Shown here piece after piece: positions 16,534 to 25,500 of a stretch of DNA of 64,000 nt (position 1 is its first letter; the number at the start of each line of letters is the position of its first letter). The notes beneath the pieces were generated by a model, which ran no database searches, was not told the DNA's origin, and worked only from the letters and a program-made list of their open reading frames with translations. A program made the position numbers and the translations under genes. The DNA is from Comamonadaceae bacterium OS-4 (GTDB lineage: Bacteria; Pseudomonadota; Gammaproteobacteria; Burkholderiales; Burkholderiaceae_C): the NCBI GenBank assembly GCA_027924025.1, contig AP026970.1:2502501-2566500 (forward strand), in the 5' to 3' direction.

Positions 16534-17480
16534 CGGATCATCCCCTCCACTGCTTTTTTCAAACCTTGGTCCAACGTCAGAGGTGGCGACCATTCGAGCA
16601 AGCGGCGAGTCTTATCTATATCAACCTGCAGAGAACTACAAAGGCGCTGGGCCACTGCACGTTTGCCCAACAAGGCAGCAAATGACTCCAATACAAAGGC
16701 CGGTACTGGCAACAGAAACGCCTTCTTACCCATAGACTTAGCCGTACGACGCAATAGTTCGGTGGTAGACACATCCTCCCCATCGGATACCAAAAAGGTA
16801 TGCCCTGCTGCAGATGGGTGTCGCAGGCACACGATTAACAGATCAATCAGATTGTCTATCGCTACCATGCTGCGGGCATTGTAAATGCACCCTAATGGTA
16901 ATGGGACACCCCGCGCCACCCAACGCATCATTGAAGCAAAGTTGGCTTTGACCCCCGGGCCGTATACCAGCGGCGGCCGCACAATCACGACCTGCATACC
17001 AGTTCTTGCCTCAATGTCTCGTAAACCCTGCTCTGCTGCCAACTTAGATACTCCATAAGGGTCTAAAGGTGCGGGAACCCCATCGGCTGTAAACGATTGT
17101 CCACGTTGGGTGGTCTCGCCATTTGCCTTGATGGAACTGACAAACACAAACCGGCGAACGCCCGCTTTAGCAGCCTGGCTGGCAAGATTGAGCGTGCCAT
17201 GGACATTCACTTCAAGATAGTCCTGCAAAGGATCAATAGATTCTTCTCGCATTACATGGACACGCGCCGCGCAATGCACCACGGCATCAACACCTTGTAA
17301 GGCATGACTCCAATCTGTTGTGACTAGTAAATCGCCCACCACAACTTGCTTCATGCCCACTATGCATGGCTCGGAGTTACGTCGAACTGCTGCCACAACA
17401 CCATTGAATCCACTCTCGGCAGTCAAACGTTTGATCAAAGCACTGCCCACAAAACCAGTGGTTCCTGTCACCAATATCAT
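16530..17480 (-). CDS. NAD-dependent epimerase/dehydratase, WbpV-like UDP-sugar 4-ketoreductase
   Basis: The 316-residue extended SDR begins MILVTGTTGFVGSALIKRLT (NAD-binding GxxGxxG). It has SSIKANGE and YGVSKLAAEQG, giving Ser and the Tyr-x3-Lys catalytic set. Relatives such as WbpV reduce UDP-4-keto-6-deoxy-GlcNAc to UDP-QuiNAc or D-FucNAc before the initiating transferase acts. Its place between WbuB and the initiating transferase fits this. The ATG at 17480 is chosen, since an in-frame TTG lies further upstream. UDP-glucose 4-epimerase activity is an alternative. Confidence 0.85.
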   Translation of the reverse strand: MILVTGTTGFVGSALIKRLTAESGFNGVVAAVRRNSEPCIVGMKQVVVGDLLVTTDWSHALQGVDAVVHCAARVHVMREESIDPLQDYLEVNVHGTLNLASQAAKAGVRRFVFVSSIKANGETTQRGQSFTADGVPAPLDPYGVSKLAAEQGLRDIEARTGMQVVIVRPPLVYGPGVKANFASMMRWVARGVPLPLGCIYNARSMVAIDNLIDLLIVCLRHPSAAGHTFLVSDGEDVSTTELLRRTAKSMGKKAFLLPVPAFVLESFAALLGKRAVAQRLCSSLQVDIDKTRRLLEWSPPLTLDQGLKKAVEGMIR

Positions 17481-17491
17481 TTCTAGCCCTT

Positions 17492-18727
17492 TCAAGCCTG
17501 TGTTTTTCCAATGGTCACGGCCTCAACCAATAACGCTTCTAGACGACCCATCAATTCGGTTCGTCCAAACTCTTGTTGAGCGTACTTACTGCCATTAGAG
17601 CCCATCTGATGTCGCTCGGCTGGCGACATAGCAGCCAAAGTCAGCACAGCTTTGGCAAGTCCAACTCCGTCGCCCGCTTCGCAGGTCAGGCCAGCATTCG
17701 CATCTCGGATAACGGCGGCCCCCTCACCATCCAGCATGCCCAACGAGGGAATACCGGCCATTAGGTATGACTGAACCTTTCCGGGAATTGTCATGCTAAA
17801 TACCGGATCGCGTTTCAACGAGACTAGCAGTGCGTCGGCATGTGCGTAAAACGACGGCATTCGCTCCACCGGGAAGCGCCCAGGCAGCAGGACCCTGTTC
17901 TCCAATCCTCGCCGAGCCACCTCACATTTCACCCAGTCGGATTTACGCCCATCACCAACGATGACCCATCGAATGGTGGCGTTGTCTTTCAACCGCTCCG
18001 CAGCATCCAATACCGCTGGCATGTCTTGTGCTTCGCCAATGTTGCCTGCAAACACTACGGTGAAGCCATTTGCCCATGTAGGCACCTCTGGAGCCGGCAG
18101 GACGGCGCCTTCAGCGAACACATCTTCTGCCCAGCTCGGGAAATAGCGAATCTTGGTTTTTTGATCACAATACCGGGCAATATTAGCCAAAAACCCTTGA
18201 GACTGACCCAGCACTAAAGTGCAGCGGCTGTAGATATAACGCACCATTTTTCCGACCCAACCTAGCACTAATGGAGAGCGCACCACACCTATGGCTGCCA
18301 ATGTTTCTGGCCACAAATCCAGCGCCCAGAATACCACCGGAGCTTTCTTGATCTTGCCCAACCAGATTGCAGGCAATCCTACCGTTACGGGGGACGGCTC
18401 AAAAACAAAAATAACATCCGTCTCAATACCGCGCAAAAGCCAGGGCCCGAAGACACCCCCTCCCAACACAAAACTCAAGTAGTTCAGCATCAAGCATAAG
18501 CTTCCGCTACCACGAGACAGCATGGGAACGCGGAACACTTTAGAACCTTCAAATTCGGCGAAGGCCTCGGGCTGGTGCAGGTACGCTTCGAAAACTTTAC
18601 CCGCGGGGTAATTGGGAATGCCAGTCAGCACCGTAACTTCGTGCCCTCGATGAACCCATTCCTTCACTAGATCATTGATGCGAAAGTTTTCTGGCCAGAA
18701 GTACTGGCTGACGACGAGTATCCGCAA
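17492..18727 (-). CDS. wbuB: Glycosyltransferase family 4, WbuB-like (L-fucosaminyl transferase)
   Basis: A 411-residue GT-B enzyme starts MRILVVSQYFWPENFRINDL. It has VFEPSPVTVGLPAIWLGKIK near residue 110, WALDLWPETLAA, and a C-terminal nucleotide-binding half (VVFAGNIGEAQDMPAVLDAA). It resembles WbuB, the transferase found after fnlA-fnlB-fnlC in E. coli O-antigen clusters and thought to transfer L-FucNAc. The same gene order is present here. The acceptor is presumably the lipid-linked first sugar. Confidence 0.87.
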   Translation of the reverse strand: MRILVVSQYFWPENFRINDLVKEWVHRGHEVTVLTGIPNYPAGKVFEAYLHQPEAFAEFEGSKVFRVPMLSRGSGSLCLMLNYLSFVLGGGVFGPWLLRGIETDVIFVFEPSPVTVGLPAIWLGKIKKAPVVFWALDLWPETLAAIGVVRSPLVLGWVGKMVRYIYSRCTLVLGQSQGFLANIARYCDQKTKIRYFPSWAEDVFAEGAVLPAPEVPTWANGFTVVFAGNIGEAQDMPAVLDAAERLKDNATIRWVIVGDGRKSDWVKCEVARRGLENRVLLPGRFPVERMPSFYAHADALLVSLKRDPVFSMTIPGKVQSYLMAGIPSLGMLDGEGAAVIRDANAGLTCEAGDGVGLAKAVLTLAAMSPAERHQMGSNGSKYAQQEFGRTELMGRLEALLVEAVTIGKTQA

Positions 18728-18734
18728 TTGAGCC

Positions 18735-19871
18735 TCAGTACTTTTTCCAAACCACGCGGTTCACGTAGTCGGTATAGCTATGGATGATGCGCACCACCTT
18801 GTCGCTAACATTGGGTATGCTGTAGTCCGCCACCAAACGTAACGTACGCTCAGCGCCTCGCGGCTGGGTTTTTAATATCGCCAACCCTTGGCGGGCCCGA
18901 TCCACCTCGAGGCCGACCATCATCACGGCGGCCTCCTCCATGCCCTCGGGACGCTCGTGTGCTTCGCGCAGGTTCAGCGCAGGGAAGTTAAGAATGGATG
19001 ATTCTTCATTGATGGTGCCGCTATCCGAGAGCACCGCTTTAGCTTGCATTTGCAAGCTCACGTAGTCGTGAAATCCCAACGGCTTCATTAGACGCACCAG
19101 CGGGTGAAACTTGGCCCCAGTGGCATCCACACGCTTTTGTGTTCGTGGGTGTGTTGATATAACTACAGGCAAACCATGATCTTCAGCAACGGCATTCAGC
19201 ACCGCCACCAACTTCGTAAACGACTTGTCGGATTCGATGTTTTCCTCACGGTGAGCGCTTACTACAAAATACTGTTCAGGCGTCAAGCCTAGTCGCGATA
19301 GGGCGTCTGATGCCTGGATTTGCGGCAGGTAATGGTGCAAGACCTCATACATCGGGCTGCCTGTCTTGATTACCTGATCAGGTGATAGCCCTTCACGTAA
19401 AAGGTAGTCACGCGCAATAGTGCTGTACGTGAGGTTAATGTCTGCGGTGTGATCAACGATACGTCGGTTGGTCTCTTCCGGCACGCGCTGGTCAAAACAG
19501 CGATTGCCGGCTTCCATGTGAAAAATCGGCACCTTGCGACGCTTGGCCGGAATCACCGAAAGGCAACTGTTGGTGTCGCCCAGAACAAGCATAGCCTCGG
19601 GCTGCACCTGCGCAAGTACACCATCCACCGCAGTGATTAGATTGCCTATAGTGTTTGCCGCGCCAGTGCTGCCGTCAGCGCTATTCAAAAAATAATCGGG
19701 CTTGCGAACGCCTAGGTCATCAAAAAATACCTGATTGAGTTCGTAGTCGTAGTTCTGTCCGGTATGCACCAGCACGTGGTCACAATGCACATCCAGTGCA
19801 GCTAATACGCGTGACAAACGAATGATCTCTGGTCGAGTGCCGACGACTGACATCACTTTAAGTTTCTTCAT
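18735..19871 (-). CDS. fnlC: UDP-L-FucNAc-forming C2-epimerase FnlC (WbjD/Cap5G type)
   Basis: The 378-residue non-hydrolysing UDP-sugar 2-epimerase has MKKLKVMSVVGTRPEIIRLS, VLVHTGQNYDYELNQVFFDD and HMEAGNRCFDQRVPEETNRR. The N-R-C-F-D variant and the C-terminal length match FnlC/WbjD rather than WecB. It converts UDP-2-acetamido-2,6-dideoxy-L-talose to UDP-L-FucNAc, the last step of the pathway. The gene follows fnlB with three bases between them. SAHREEN and SDSGTINEESSI are family sequences. Confidence 0.92.
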   Translation of the reverse strand: MKKLKVMSVVGTRPEIIRLSRVLAALDVHCDHVLVHTGQNYDYELNQVFFDDLGVRKPDYFLNSADGSTGAANTIGNLITAVDGVLAQVQPEAMLVLGDTNSCLSVIPAKRRKVPIFHMEAGNRCFDQRVPEETNRRIVDHTADINLTYSTIARDYLLREGLSPDQVIKTGSPMYEVLHHYLPQIQASDALSRLGLTPEQYFVVSAHREENIESDKSFTKLVAVLNAVAEDHGLPVVISTHPRTQKRVDATGAKFHPLVRLMKPLGFHDYVSLQMQAKAVLSDSGTINEESSILNFPALNLREAHERPEGMEEAAVMMVGLEVDRARQGLAILKTQPRGAERTLRLVADYSIPNVSDKVVRIIHSYTDYVNRVVWKKY

Positions 19872-19874
19872 TTT

Positions 19875-21017
19875 TTAAACCTTGCCGGCCACTGTGTCGG
19901 GCTTATTTCGATCGAAGTTCTCATTAGCCCAGAGCATGACTACCATCTCTTCATCTCCGACGTTGGTAATGTCGTGCGTCCAGCCGGGTATCGTGTCTAC
20001 CACTTGAGCGGTGCCGCTACTGGTTCGCAGTTCAATTAGCTCGTTGGTTATCAAATGGCGGAACCGAAAGAGCGCATCACCCTTAATGACAAGGAATTTT
20101 TCAGTCTTGGTGTGGTGGTAATGCCCACCACGGGTAATGCCTGGGTGCGCTGTGAAATAACTGAACTGACCACTATCAGGAGTTTTAAGCATTTCCACAA
20201 ATACACCACGCGCGTCAGCGTGCTGTGTCACCTCATATGAAAATTTTTCCGTAGGCAAGTAACTTACGTAAGTGGCGTACAACGCACGCACCAAGCCGCT
20301 GCCTACTCGTTCAGTTAGAAGGGTTGTGCGGCAATCACCAAAGGCCTGGATTTTTGTCGCCAGTTCGCCCAATGTGATGCTGTACTCCGGCTCAACCAGA
20401 GCCTGCACGCATCCTGCCTCCGGAGATTCAAGTGCAAGCAAGAGCGCGCTAACAACATCGTCCACATAAGTCAGTCGCAATGTGGCTGTTGGGTCACTGA
20501 TCTGGATAGGCAAATTTCGCGCAATGTTGTGACAAAAAGTGGCGACCACCGAGTTGTAGTTGGGCTTACACCATTTACCAAAAACCCCTGGGAGACGGAA
20601 AATCACACAAGGATTGCCCGTTTCATCTGCCAGTTTTTGAACTTCTGACTCAGCGGCAAGCTTGCTGCATCCGTAAGGATTGTCGCGCTCTGCCTGCGTA
20701 GAAGATGCCAATACCAAAGGTACATTTCGCCCGCTTGATTGCAACGCCTGTTTAATGGATTTGCAAAGCTCAGCAGTCAGGCCGGTGTTTACCTGTGCAA
20801 ATGCTGCCTCATCCGCAGGCCGGTTCTCACCGGCCAAGTGGACTACAGCATCAACTCGCGATACCAGTTCCGGCAAGACGGCAACATCATCGCCGCGCGT
20901 GAATGTGACAACACTCACATTGGTAAGTTCGCTCAAACGGACAATCAGATTCTTGCCAATGAAGCCATTGGCACCGGTCACCAAAACACGGGAATTAGCG
21001 ATGTTCATCCTGCTCAT
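19875..21017 (-). CDS. fnlB: UDP-2-acetamido-2,6-dideoxy-hexulose reductase FnlB (WbjC/Cap5F type)
   Basis: A 380-residue two-domain protein. The N-terminal SDR domain has VLVTGANGFIGKNLIVRLSE and YGCSKLAAESEV, giving a YxxxK catalytic pair. The C-terminal cupin domain (HPGITRGGHYHHTKTEKFLV, later VDTIPGWTHDITNVGDEEM) is typical of WbjC/Cap5F. There the cupin assists C3 epimerisation and the SDR part reduces the C4 ketone. The start overlaps the fnlA stop as ATGA. Confidence 0.93.
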   Translation of the reverse strand: MSRMNIANSRVLVTGANGFIGKNLIVRLSELTNVSVVTFTRGDDVAVLPELVSRVDAVVHLAGENRPADEAAFAQVNTGLTAELCKSIKQALQSSGRNVPLVLASSTQAERDNPYGCSKLAAESEVQKLADETGNPCVIFRLPGVFGKWCKPNYNSVVATFCHNIARNLPIQISDPTATLRLTYVDDVVSALLLALESPEAGCVQALVEPEYSITLGELATKIQAFGDCRTTLLTERVGSGLVRALYATYVSYLPTEKFSYEVTQHADARGVFVEMLKTPDSGQFSYFTAHPGITRGGHYHHTKTEKFLVIKGDALFRFRHLITNELIELRTSSGTAQVVDTIPGWTHDITNVGDEEMVVMLWANENFDRNKPDTVAGKV

Positions 21018-22042
21018 TCTTCCGCCTCTACCAGCTCTCCGCGCACAGTTGCCTGCATGAAGCGCAACTTCATCAACAAAGCCTGCATGCCAGGAATGTC
21101 CAACCGAGTTGTGTTGTGCGAGTTGTAATCTGTGGCTTCAGAGATCTTCACTTCGCCTTGTTCCACAAATTTGCCATAGTTGAGATCGCGCAGGTCTGGA
21201 GGCACGCGGTAATAACCGCTCAAATCTTCAGCAGCAACCATTTCCTCGCGGCTCAACAGGGCTTCGTATAGCTTTTCGCCATGACGCGTACCGATGACGC
21301 GTACCTCATGGTTAGGCTTACCCAGCAAGTCGGTCAACGCGTAAGCCAGTGTTTCAATGGTTGCAGCAGGCGCTTTTTGCACAAAAATTTCGCCTGGCTT
21401 ACCGTGCTCAAATGCATACAACACCAAGTCCACCGCATCTTCCAGCGTCATCATGAACCGGGTCATTTCTGGATCAGTGATGGTTATGGGTTGACCGGCG
21501 CGGATCTGCTGCGTGAATAGCGGAATCACCGAACCACGTGAGCACATTACGTTGCCGTAACGAGTGACATTTATCACTGTGCTGTTGCTATTGCGGGACT
21601 TGGCCACTGCCACCTTTTCCATCATGGCTTTGCTAATGCCCATGGCATTGATGGGGTAGACCGCCTTGTCTGTGCTGAGCACCACCACTCGCTTGACACC
21701 GCAGGTGATGGCGGCTTCGAGCACATTTTCAGTACCCAAAACGTTTGTCTTTACTGCCTCAAGCGGATGAAATTCACACGATGGAACTTGCTTGAGTGCA
21801 GCCGCGTGGTAAATGAAATCAACTCCACGCACCACATTCAATACGGATTGATAATCACGCACATCACCAATATAAAACTTAAGCTTAGGGCTGTTGTACT
21901 TCTTGCGCATGTCATCCTGCTTTTTCTCATCGCGACTGAAAACACGAATTTCGCGCAAATCTGAATCAAGAAACCGGCGAAGCACTGCATTACCAAATGA
22001 GCCCGTACCCCCCGTAATTAGAAGTACCTTGTTGGAAAACAT
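21014..22042 (-). CDS. fnlA: UDP-GlcNAc 4,6-dehydratase (5-epimerising) FnlA (WbjB/Cap5E type)
   Basis: The 342-residue soluble SDR has LLITGGTGSFGNAVLRRFLD (cofactor loop at residues 10-17). TDKAVYPINAMGISK at 124-138 carries the Met134 and Lys138 catalytic pattern of 4,6-dehydratases. FnlA/WbjB makes the L-arabino 4-keto sugar that starts UDP-L-FucNAc synthesis. The C-terminal half (EKLYEALLSREEMVAAEDL) is also typical. It begins the fnlA-B-C-wbuB block, 19 bases after wbuZ. Confidence 0.93.
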   Translation of the reverse strand: MFSNKVLLITGGTGSFGNAVLRRFLDSDLREIRVFSRDEKKQDDMRKKYNSPKLKFYIGDVRDYQSVLNVVRGVDFIYHAAALKQVPSCEFHPLEAVKTNVLGTENVLEAAITCGVKRVVVLSTDKAVYPINAMGISKAMMEKVAVAKSRNSNSTVINVTRYGNVMCSRGSVIPLFTQQIRAGQPITITDPEMTRFMMTLEDAVDLVLYAFEHGKPGEIFVQKAPAATIETLAYALTDLLGKPNHEVRVIGTRHGEKLYEALLSREEMVAAEDLSGYYRVPPDLRDLNYGKFVEQGEVKISEATDYNSHNTTRLDIPGMQALLMKLRFMQATVRGELVEAEE

Positions 22043-22061
22043 ATCATCCTTATTATGAAAT

Positions 22062-22847
22062 TTAATATTTCAAAGCTTTACGGCAAAGTTGGAGCTTTTG
22101 CTCTGGAGTCGGATAATTAATCAGCACCGCCCGGTATTTGCCCTTAAAAACAAAAAGACTGCCGGCAGCAGCTCCGACCACACCCAGCGTGCCAATCAAC
22201 TCACCCAAGTGGTCCAATGAGCCTGCACCACCAAGAAATGTCACGGGGACATTCAGTGCCTGCTTGAACTGTATTGCGAGCTCGATGTCATAACCCTGCA
22301 TCAACCCATCTCGGTCTACAGAATTGATCACGATCTCACCAGCACCTGCATCCTGCAGTTGCCTTGCAAATACAACAGGATCGAGCTTGTGAATTGTTTT
22401 GCTGTTTTGTGTGCAAACCTCATAACCTTTCGCTAACAAGCCGGTTCGCTTGCGAACATCCAACACAGCAACCACGGACTGCTTGCCTACAGCTGCGGCC
22501 ATCTCAGTCAATAGCTTCGGAGTAGCAATAGCGGCTGCACTGACTGCAACCTTCTCAACCCCCATGTCAATGATGCGGGCCGCATGATCTGCCTTGGTTA
22601 CTCCGCCCCCGTAACAAAGCGGCATCCGGCACTCTGCGGCTAACTTGGCAATCAAACCAAAGTCTGGAGCCACCTTATTCACAGTCGCATCAATGTCCAG
22701 CACCATCAGCTCATCTGCCTCTTTTTCGTTGAATATGCGCACAGCATTTATAGGGTCCCCAACATACTTAGGATCCTTAAAGGCCTGGGTTTTGACCAAG
22801 CCCCCCTTATGAACTAGTAAGCAAGGAATGATTCGAGGGCGCAGCAT
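22062..22847 (-). CDS. wbuZ: Glycosyl amidation-associated HisF-like protein WbuZ
   Basis: A 261-residue TIM barrel related to HisF, starting MLRPRIIPCLLVHKGGLVKT. HisF Asp130 is kept (VVAVLDVRKR), but Asp11, the other catalytic residue for imidazole glycerol phosphate formation, is Leu here. This fits a paralogue that only receives ammonia from HisH and channels it. WbuZ-type proteins work with WbuY and WbuX to turn an N-acetyl group into an acetamidino group on a nucleotide sugar. The ATG at 22847 follows the HisH stop directly. Confidence 0.9.
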   Translation of the reverse strand: MLRPRIIPCLLVHKGGLVKTQAFKDPKYVGDPINAVRIFNEKEADELMVLDIDATVNKVAPDFGLIAKLAAECRMPLCYGGGVTKADHAARIIDMGVEKVAVSAAAIATPKLLTEMAAAVGKQSVVAVLDVRKRTGLLAKGYEVCTQNSKTIHKLDPVVFARQLQDAGAGEIVINSVDRDGLMQGYDIELAIQFKQALNVPVTFLGGAGSLDHLGELIGTLGVVGAAAGSLFVFKGKYRAVLINYPTPEQKLQLCRKALKY

Positions 22848-22848
22848 C

Positions 22849-23466
22849 TCAGAGCTCCACAAAGTTTTTCAAGAGCTGCTCGCCCCAATGATGACTTTTC
22901 TCAGGGTGACATTGCACACCATGAATATGGCCACGCGACAGAACCGCATCAAAATCTAAACCATAGCTGGCAGTCGCAGCCACGTTACCTTTGTCTTCGG
23001 CATCAAAGAAGTAGGAGTGCAAAAAATAAAACTGCGCCCCATCCTCAAAACCTTTAGAAAACAGCTTGCTGTGCGGGCGTGTTTGCAAGTCATTCCATCC
23101 CATGTGCGGCATGGGCAAAGCAGCGCTCTGGAGCTCGTTTGCGAATGCACGTACCCGTCCAGGCACCCAATTGAGACCAGGCAAGCGCCCCTCATCAGAG
23201 CCTTTAGCCAACATCTGCATTCCCACACAAATACCAACTACAGGCACGCCAGAGCCCAAAACCATCTCCTCGAGCTTGGGGCGCATCCCTGAATCATTGA
23301 GCCGCTGCATTGCATGATCAAAATGTCCGACGCCCGGCAACACGAGTCGAACAGCATCCGACAAAGCTTCAGGTGTGTCCGCTCTGCGTGCTTCCACACC
23401 AAGGCGTTTGAACAAATTCAGGAAGGCCTGAATGTTGCCGACACCATAGTCGACGATGCCAATCAT
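22849..23466 (-). CDS. hisH: HisH-like glutamine amidotransferase (WbuY/HisH2) for sugar amidination
   Basis: The 205-residue class I glutaminase has MIGIVDYGVGNIQAFLNLFK. The nucleophile is Cys80 in VGICVGMQML, and His187 and Glu189 in CHPEKSHHWG complete the triad. It releases ammonia from glutamine for the HisF-like partner. Its position between wbuX and wbuZ, away from any his operon, assigns it to sugar amidination rather than histidine synthesis. The start overlaps the wbuX stop by four bases. Confidence 0.92.
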   Translation of the reverse strand: MIGIVDYGVGNIQAFLNLFKRLGVEARRADTPEALSDAVRLVLPGVGHFDHAMQRLNDSGMRPKLEEMVLGSGVPVVGICVGMQMLAKGSDEGRLPGLNWVPGRVRAFANELQSAALPMPHMGWNDLQTRPHSKLFSKGFEDGAQFYFLHSYFFDAEDKGNVAATASYGLDFDAVLSRGHIHGVQCHPEKSHHWGEQLLKNFVEL

Positions 23467-24596
23467 CTGAAATACCTCTTTTCTAAGCCTAGCTTGCGCA
23501 TGAGGTTTGCACCAAAGCCAATCAGATCACGCTTGTTTTTGTAATCCCGGTAGGTTTTCTTGGGACTGTCAAACAATTGCTGCAACTCGTTTACAGTCAA
23601 ACCTAGCTTGTGAGCAACGTACTCAAATTCCTGTTTAAGGAAGTGCTCATCCATCTCTGGGCGCGAAATACGGTCGAGGGCTTGATCACGCGTCATTTGC
23701 CCTGTCATGATCAGACTTGAAAAGTGAGCACGGCGCTTTTGGTAGCCAAAGCGGAGTGGCAACCAATAATCCTCATAAAACCTAGTAAAACGTGATTCAT
23801 GGTGCTTGTGCTGAAAACGCTGCCAGCCAAAGCGGCTCTCCAGTTCGTCTTCCGCATCTTTCTTGATATAGGGCACTAGGTTGAGCGGGTGGTGCACTTT
23901 CATGCCCAAGACCTTCTGATACCAAAGCTTGTATACCAGAATATCCACCAGCGGAAAACCTTTACCGGCTTGGCCATCGCCGTACTTTGCCCAAATGTCG
24001 CCAAACAATGCACTGTCTATACCCAAATACCCGCCCCATTCCTCAGGCTCACGGCAACATTCGGTAGAAAAATTCGAGCCGGTAATGATGTGCTTGACTT
24101 TGTACTTACGAGCAAACCTATAAAGGCCAGAGAAGAAAGCAGCGTCTTGGACCAAGTCCTGATCAGGAATACCTGCCCTCAAGAATGCGACCTGCATCTG
24201 TTTGACAGCCTCCCAATTCACCACATCGGTATACAAGTCCAGTCCCAAACCATCGACCAGTTTTTCAATATTGCCAACTGCTTGGTCGGTATTCCAGCCC
24301 GCGTCCACATGGAAAAGCAGGGGACGTAAGCCCATTTTTTCTTTGGCAACATACGCGGCGTAGGAGCTGTCCAAGCCTCCACTCAAGCCGATGATGCAGT
24401 CAAAGTCTTGACCTCGACCTGCATTGCGAATGACATCAGCCATCAATGCTAGTTGACGCTCACCTTCAGCACCTGTATGCCAATTGGGTGAGATTGTCGA
24501 TTCAAAATTGGTGCAGTACCCACATTGACCATGACCATCGATCTGGATGTGCGGGTCTGACGTATCCATGATGCATCGGTTGCAAATTTTATACAT
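23463..24596 (-). CDS. wbuX: N-acetyl sugar amidotransferase WbuX/WbpG
   Basis: A 377-residue PP-loop enzyme. The N-terminus has two CxxC-like pairs (Cys5, 8, 25, 28), likely zinc-binding. SGGLDSS at 72-78 binds ATP and adenylates the acetamido oxygen. Ammonia supplied by HisH/WbuZ then forms the acetamidino group. In Pseudomonas aeruginosa the orthologue WbpG acts on a diacetamido-mannuronic acid, while in some E. coli loci WbuX is linked to FucNAm. Both candidate substrates are predicted from this cluster. Confidence 0.92.
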   Translation of the reverse strand: MYKICNRCIMDTSDPHIQIDGHGQCGYCTNFESTISPNWHTGAEGERQLALMADVIRNAGRGQDFDCIIGLSGGLDSSYAAYVAKEKMGLRPLLFHVDAGWNTDQAVGNIEKLVDGLGLDLYTDVVNWEAVKQMQVAFLRAGIPDQDLVQDAAFFSGLYRFARKYKVKHIITGSNFSTECCREPEEWGGYLGIDSALFGDIWAKYGDGQAGKGFPLVDILVYKLWYQKVLGMKVHHPLNLVPYIKKDAEDELESRFGWQRFQHKHHESRFTRFYEDYWLPLRFGYQKRRAHFSSLIMTGQMTRDQALDRISRPEMDEHFLKQEFEYVAHKLGLTVNELQQLFDSPKKTYRDYKNKRDLIGFGANLMRKLGLEKRYFR

Positions 24597-24609
24597 AGGC
24601 GACTTCTCC

Positions 24610-25500
24610 TTAAGTGCTCTTCGCTTGCATACGGCGATCGAAGTCGGCGGCCATCTTGCCGTTATCCATCGTTATGCGGTAGGGACTGACGAAGAAGCGG
24701 TAAATGTGGTGGTACTGACGCGTCATCTCCCATAACCGCTTACTGGGGAGCTTGGACACGGTAGCGTGATCATGGTGTTGCACCGGAATGTCAGGGACGT
24801 AATACATCTGCTCGCCGTGACTGGCTAACTGTCGTGCCAAATAAAACTCTTCGCCCATCAAGAAACCGGGTGACCAAAGCAGTCGATAATTTTGAAAGAA
24901 GCGGGGCGTCAGGATGTAGCACGCTCCGTAGCCCTGAGAAATGGGGCCTTCATGCGCATGGGCCTGATGGTCCTTCCGGCCCACTAGCGACCGAGCGAGC
25001 CGCGCAAACCAGCCAATCAGCTGCGACAACCAGAAGCTAGAAAAGTATAAATCCCAGATGATCTCGCGAAAGCGGCTGACGCTGCTTATTACGTGCGGGT
25101 TCTGGTGCTCATGGTCGAGCGTGATGATGTCTGGAGACACCACCGAGTGGCGCGCGAAGGCTTCGGTACGACGCCTCATGCCTTCGAAGAAGCTGCTTTC
25201 GAACACGAGATCGTTGTTGCCAATAACGATGGCATCGTAGTGGGTCGAGTTATCCCACAGGGCGGTGATGCCCAGGTTGAGCCCGTCAAAATAGCCGACA
25301 TTCTTAGGGCTCCACAAGACCGTGCAGTCGGGCGGCAGCGCACCTGGCTCGGCGAGGATCCGTCGCTCGTCTTCTGTCGATGCATTGTCGACTAGGACAA
25401 TCTGATACTCGCAGTCACCGTGATGGGCAGCAATCGAATGTGCAGCCTGAATGCTCAGCCGCGAATTGTTGTAGTTGGTAAAGGTGAATCCAATTTTCAC
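24610..25500 (-). CDS. Glycosyltransferase family 2
   Basis: The 296-residue GT-A protein starts MKIGFTFTNYNNSRLSIQAA. It has VLVDNAST near residue 36, WSPKNVGYFDGLNLGI and GNNDLVFE, where the DL pair stands in for the metal-binding DxD. The C-terminus is basic. It should add one sugar of the repeat unit at the cytoplasmic membrane face. Donor and linkage are not readable from sequence. The start overlaps the stop of the gene upstream as ATGA. Confidence 0.85.
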   Translation of the reverse strand: MKIGFTFTNYNNSRLSIQAAHSIAAHHGDCEYQIVLVDNASTEDERRILAEPGALPPDCTVLWSPKNVGYFDGLNLGITALWDNSTHYDAIVIGNNDLVFESSFFEGMRRRTEAFARHSVVSPDIITLDHEHQNPHVISSVSRFREIIWDLYFSSFWLSQLIGWFARLARSLVGRKDHQAHAHEGPISQGYGACYILTPRFFQNYRLLWSPGFLMGEEFYLARQLASHGEQMYYVPDIPVQHHDHATVSKLPSKRLWEMTRQYHHIYRFFVSPYRITMDNGKMAADFDRRMQAKST

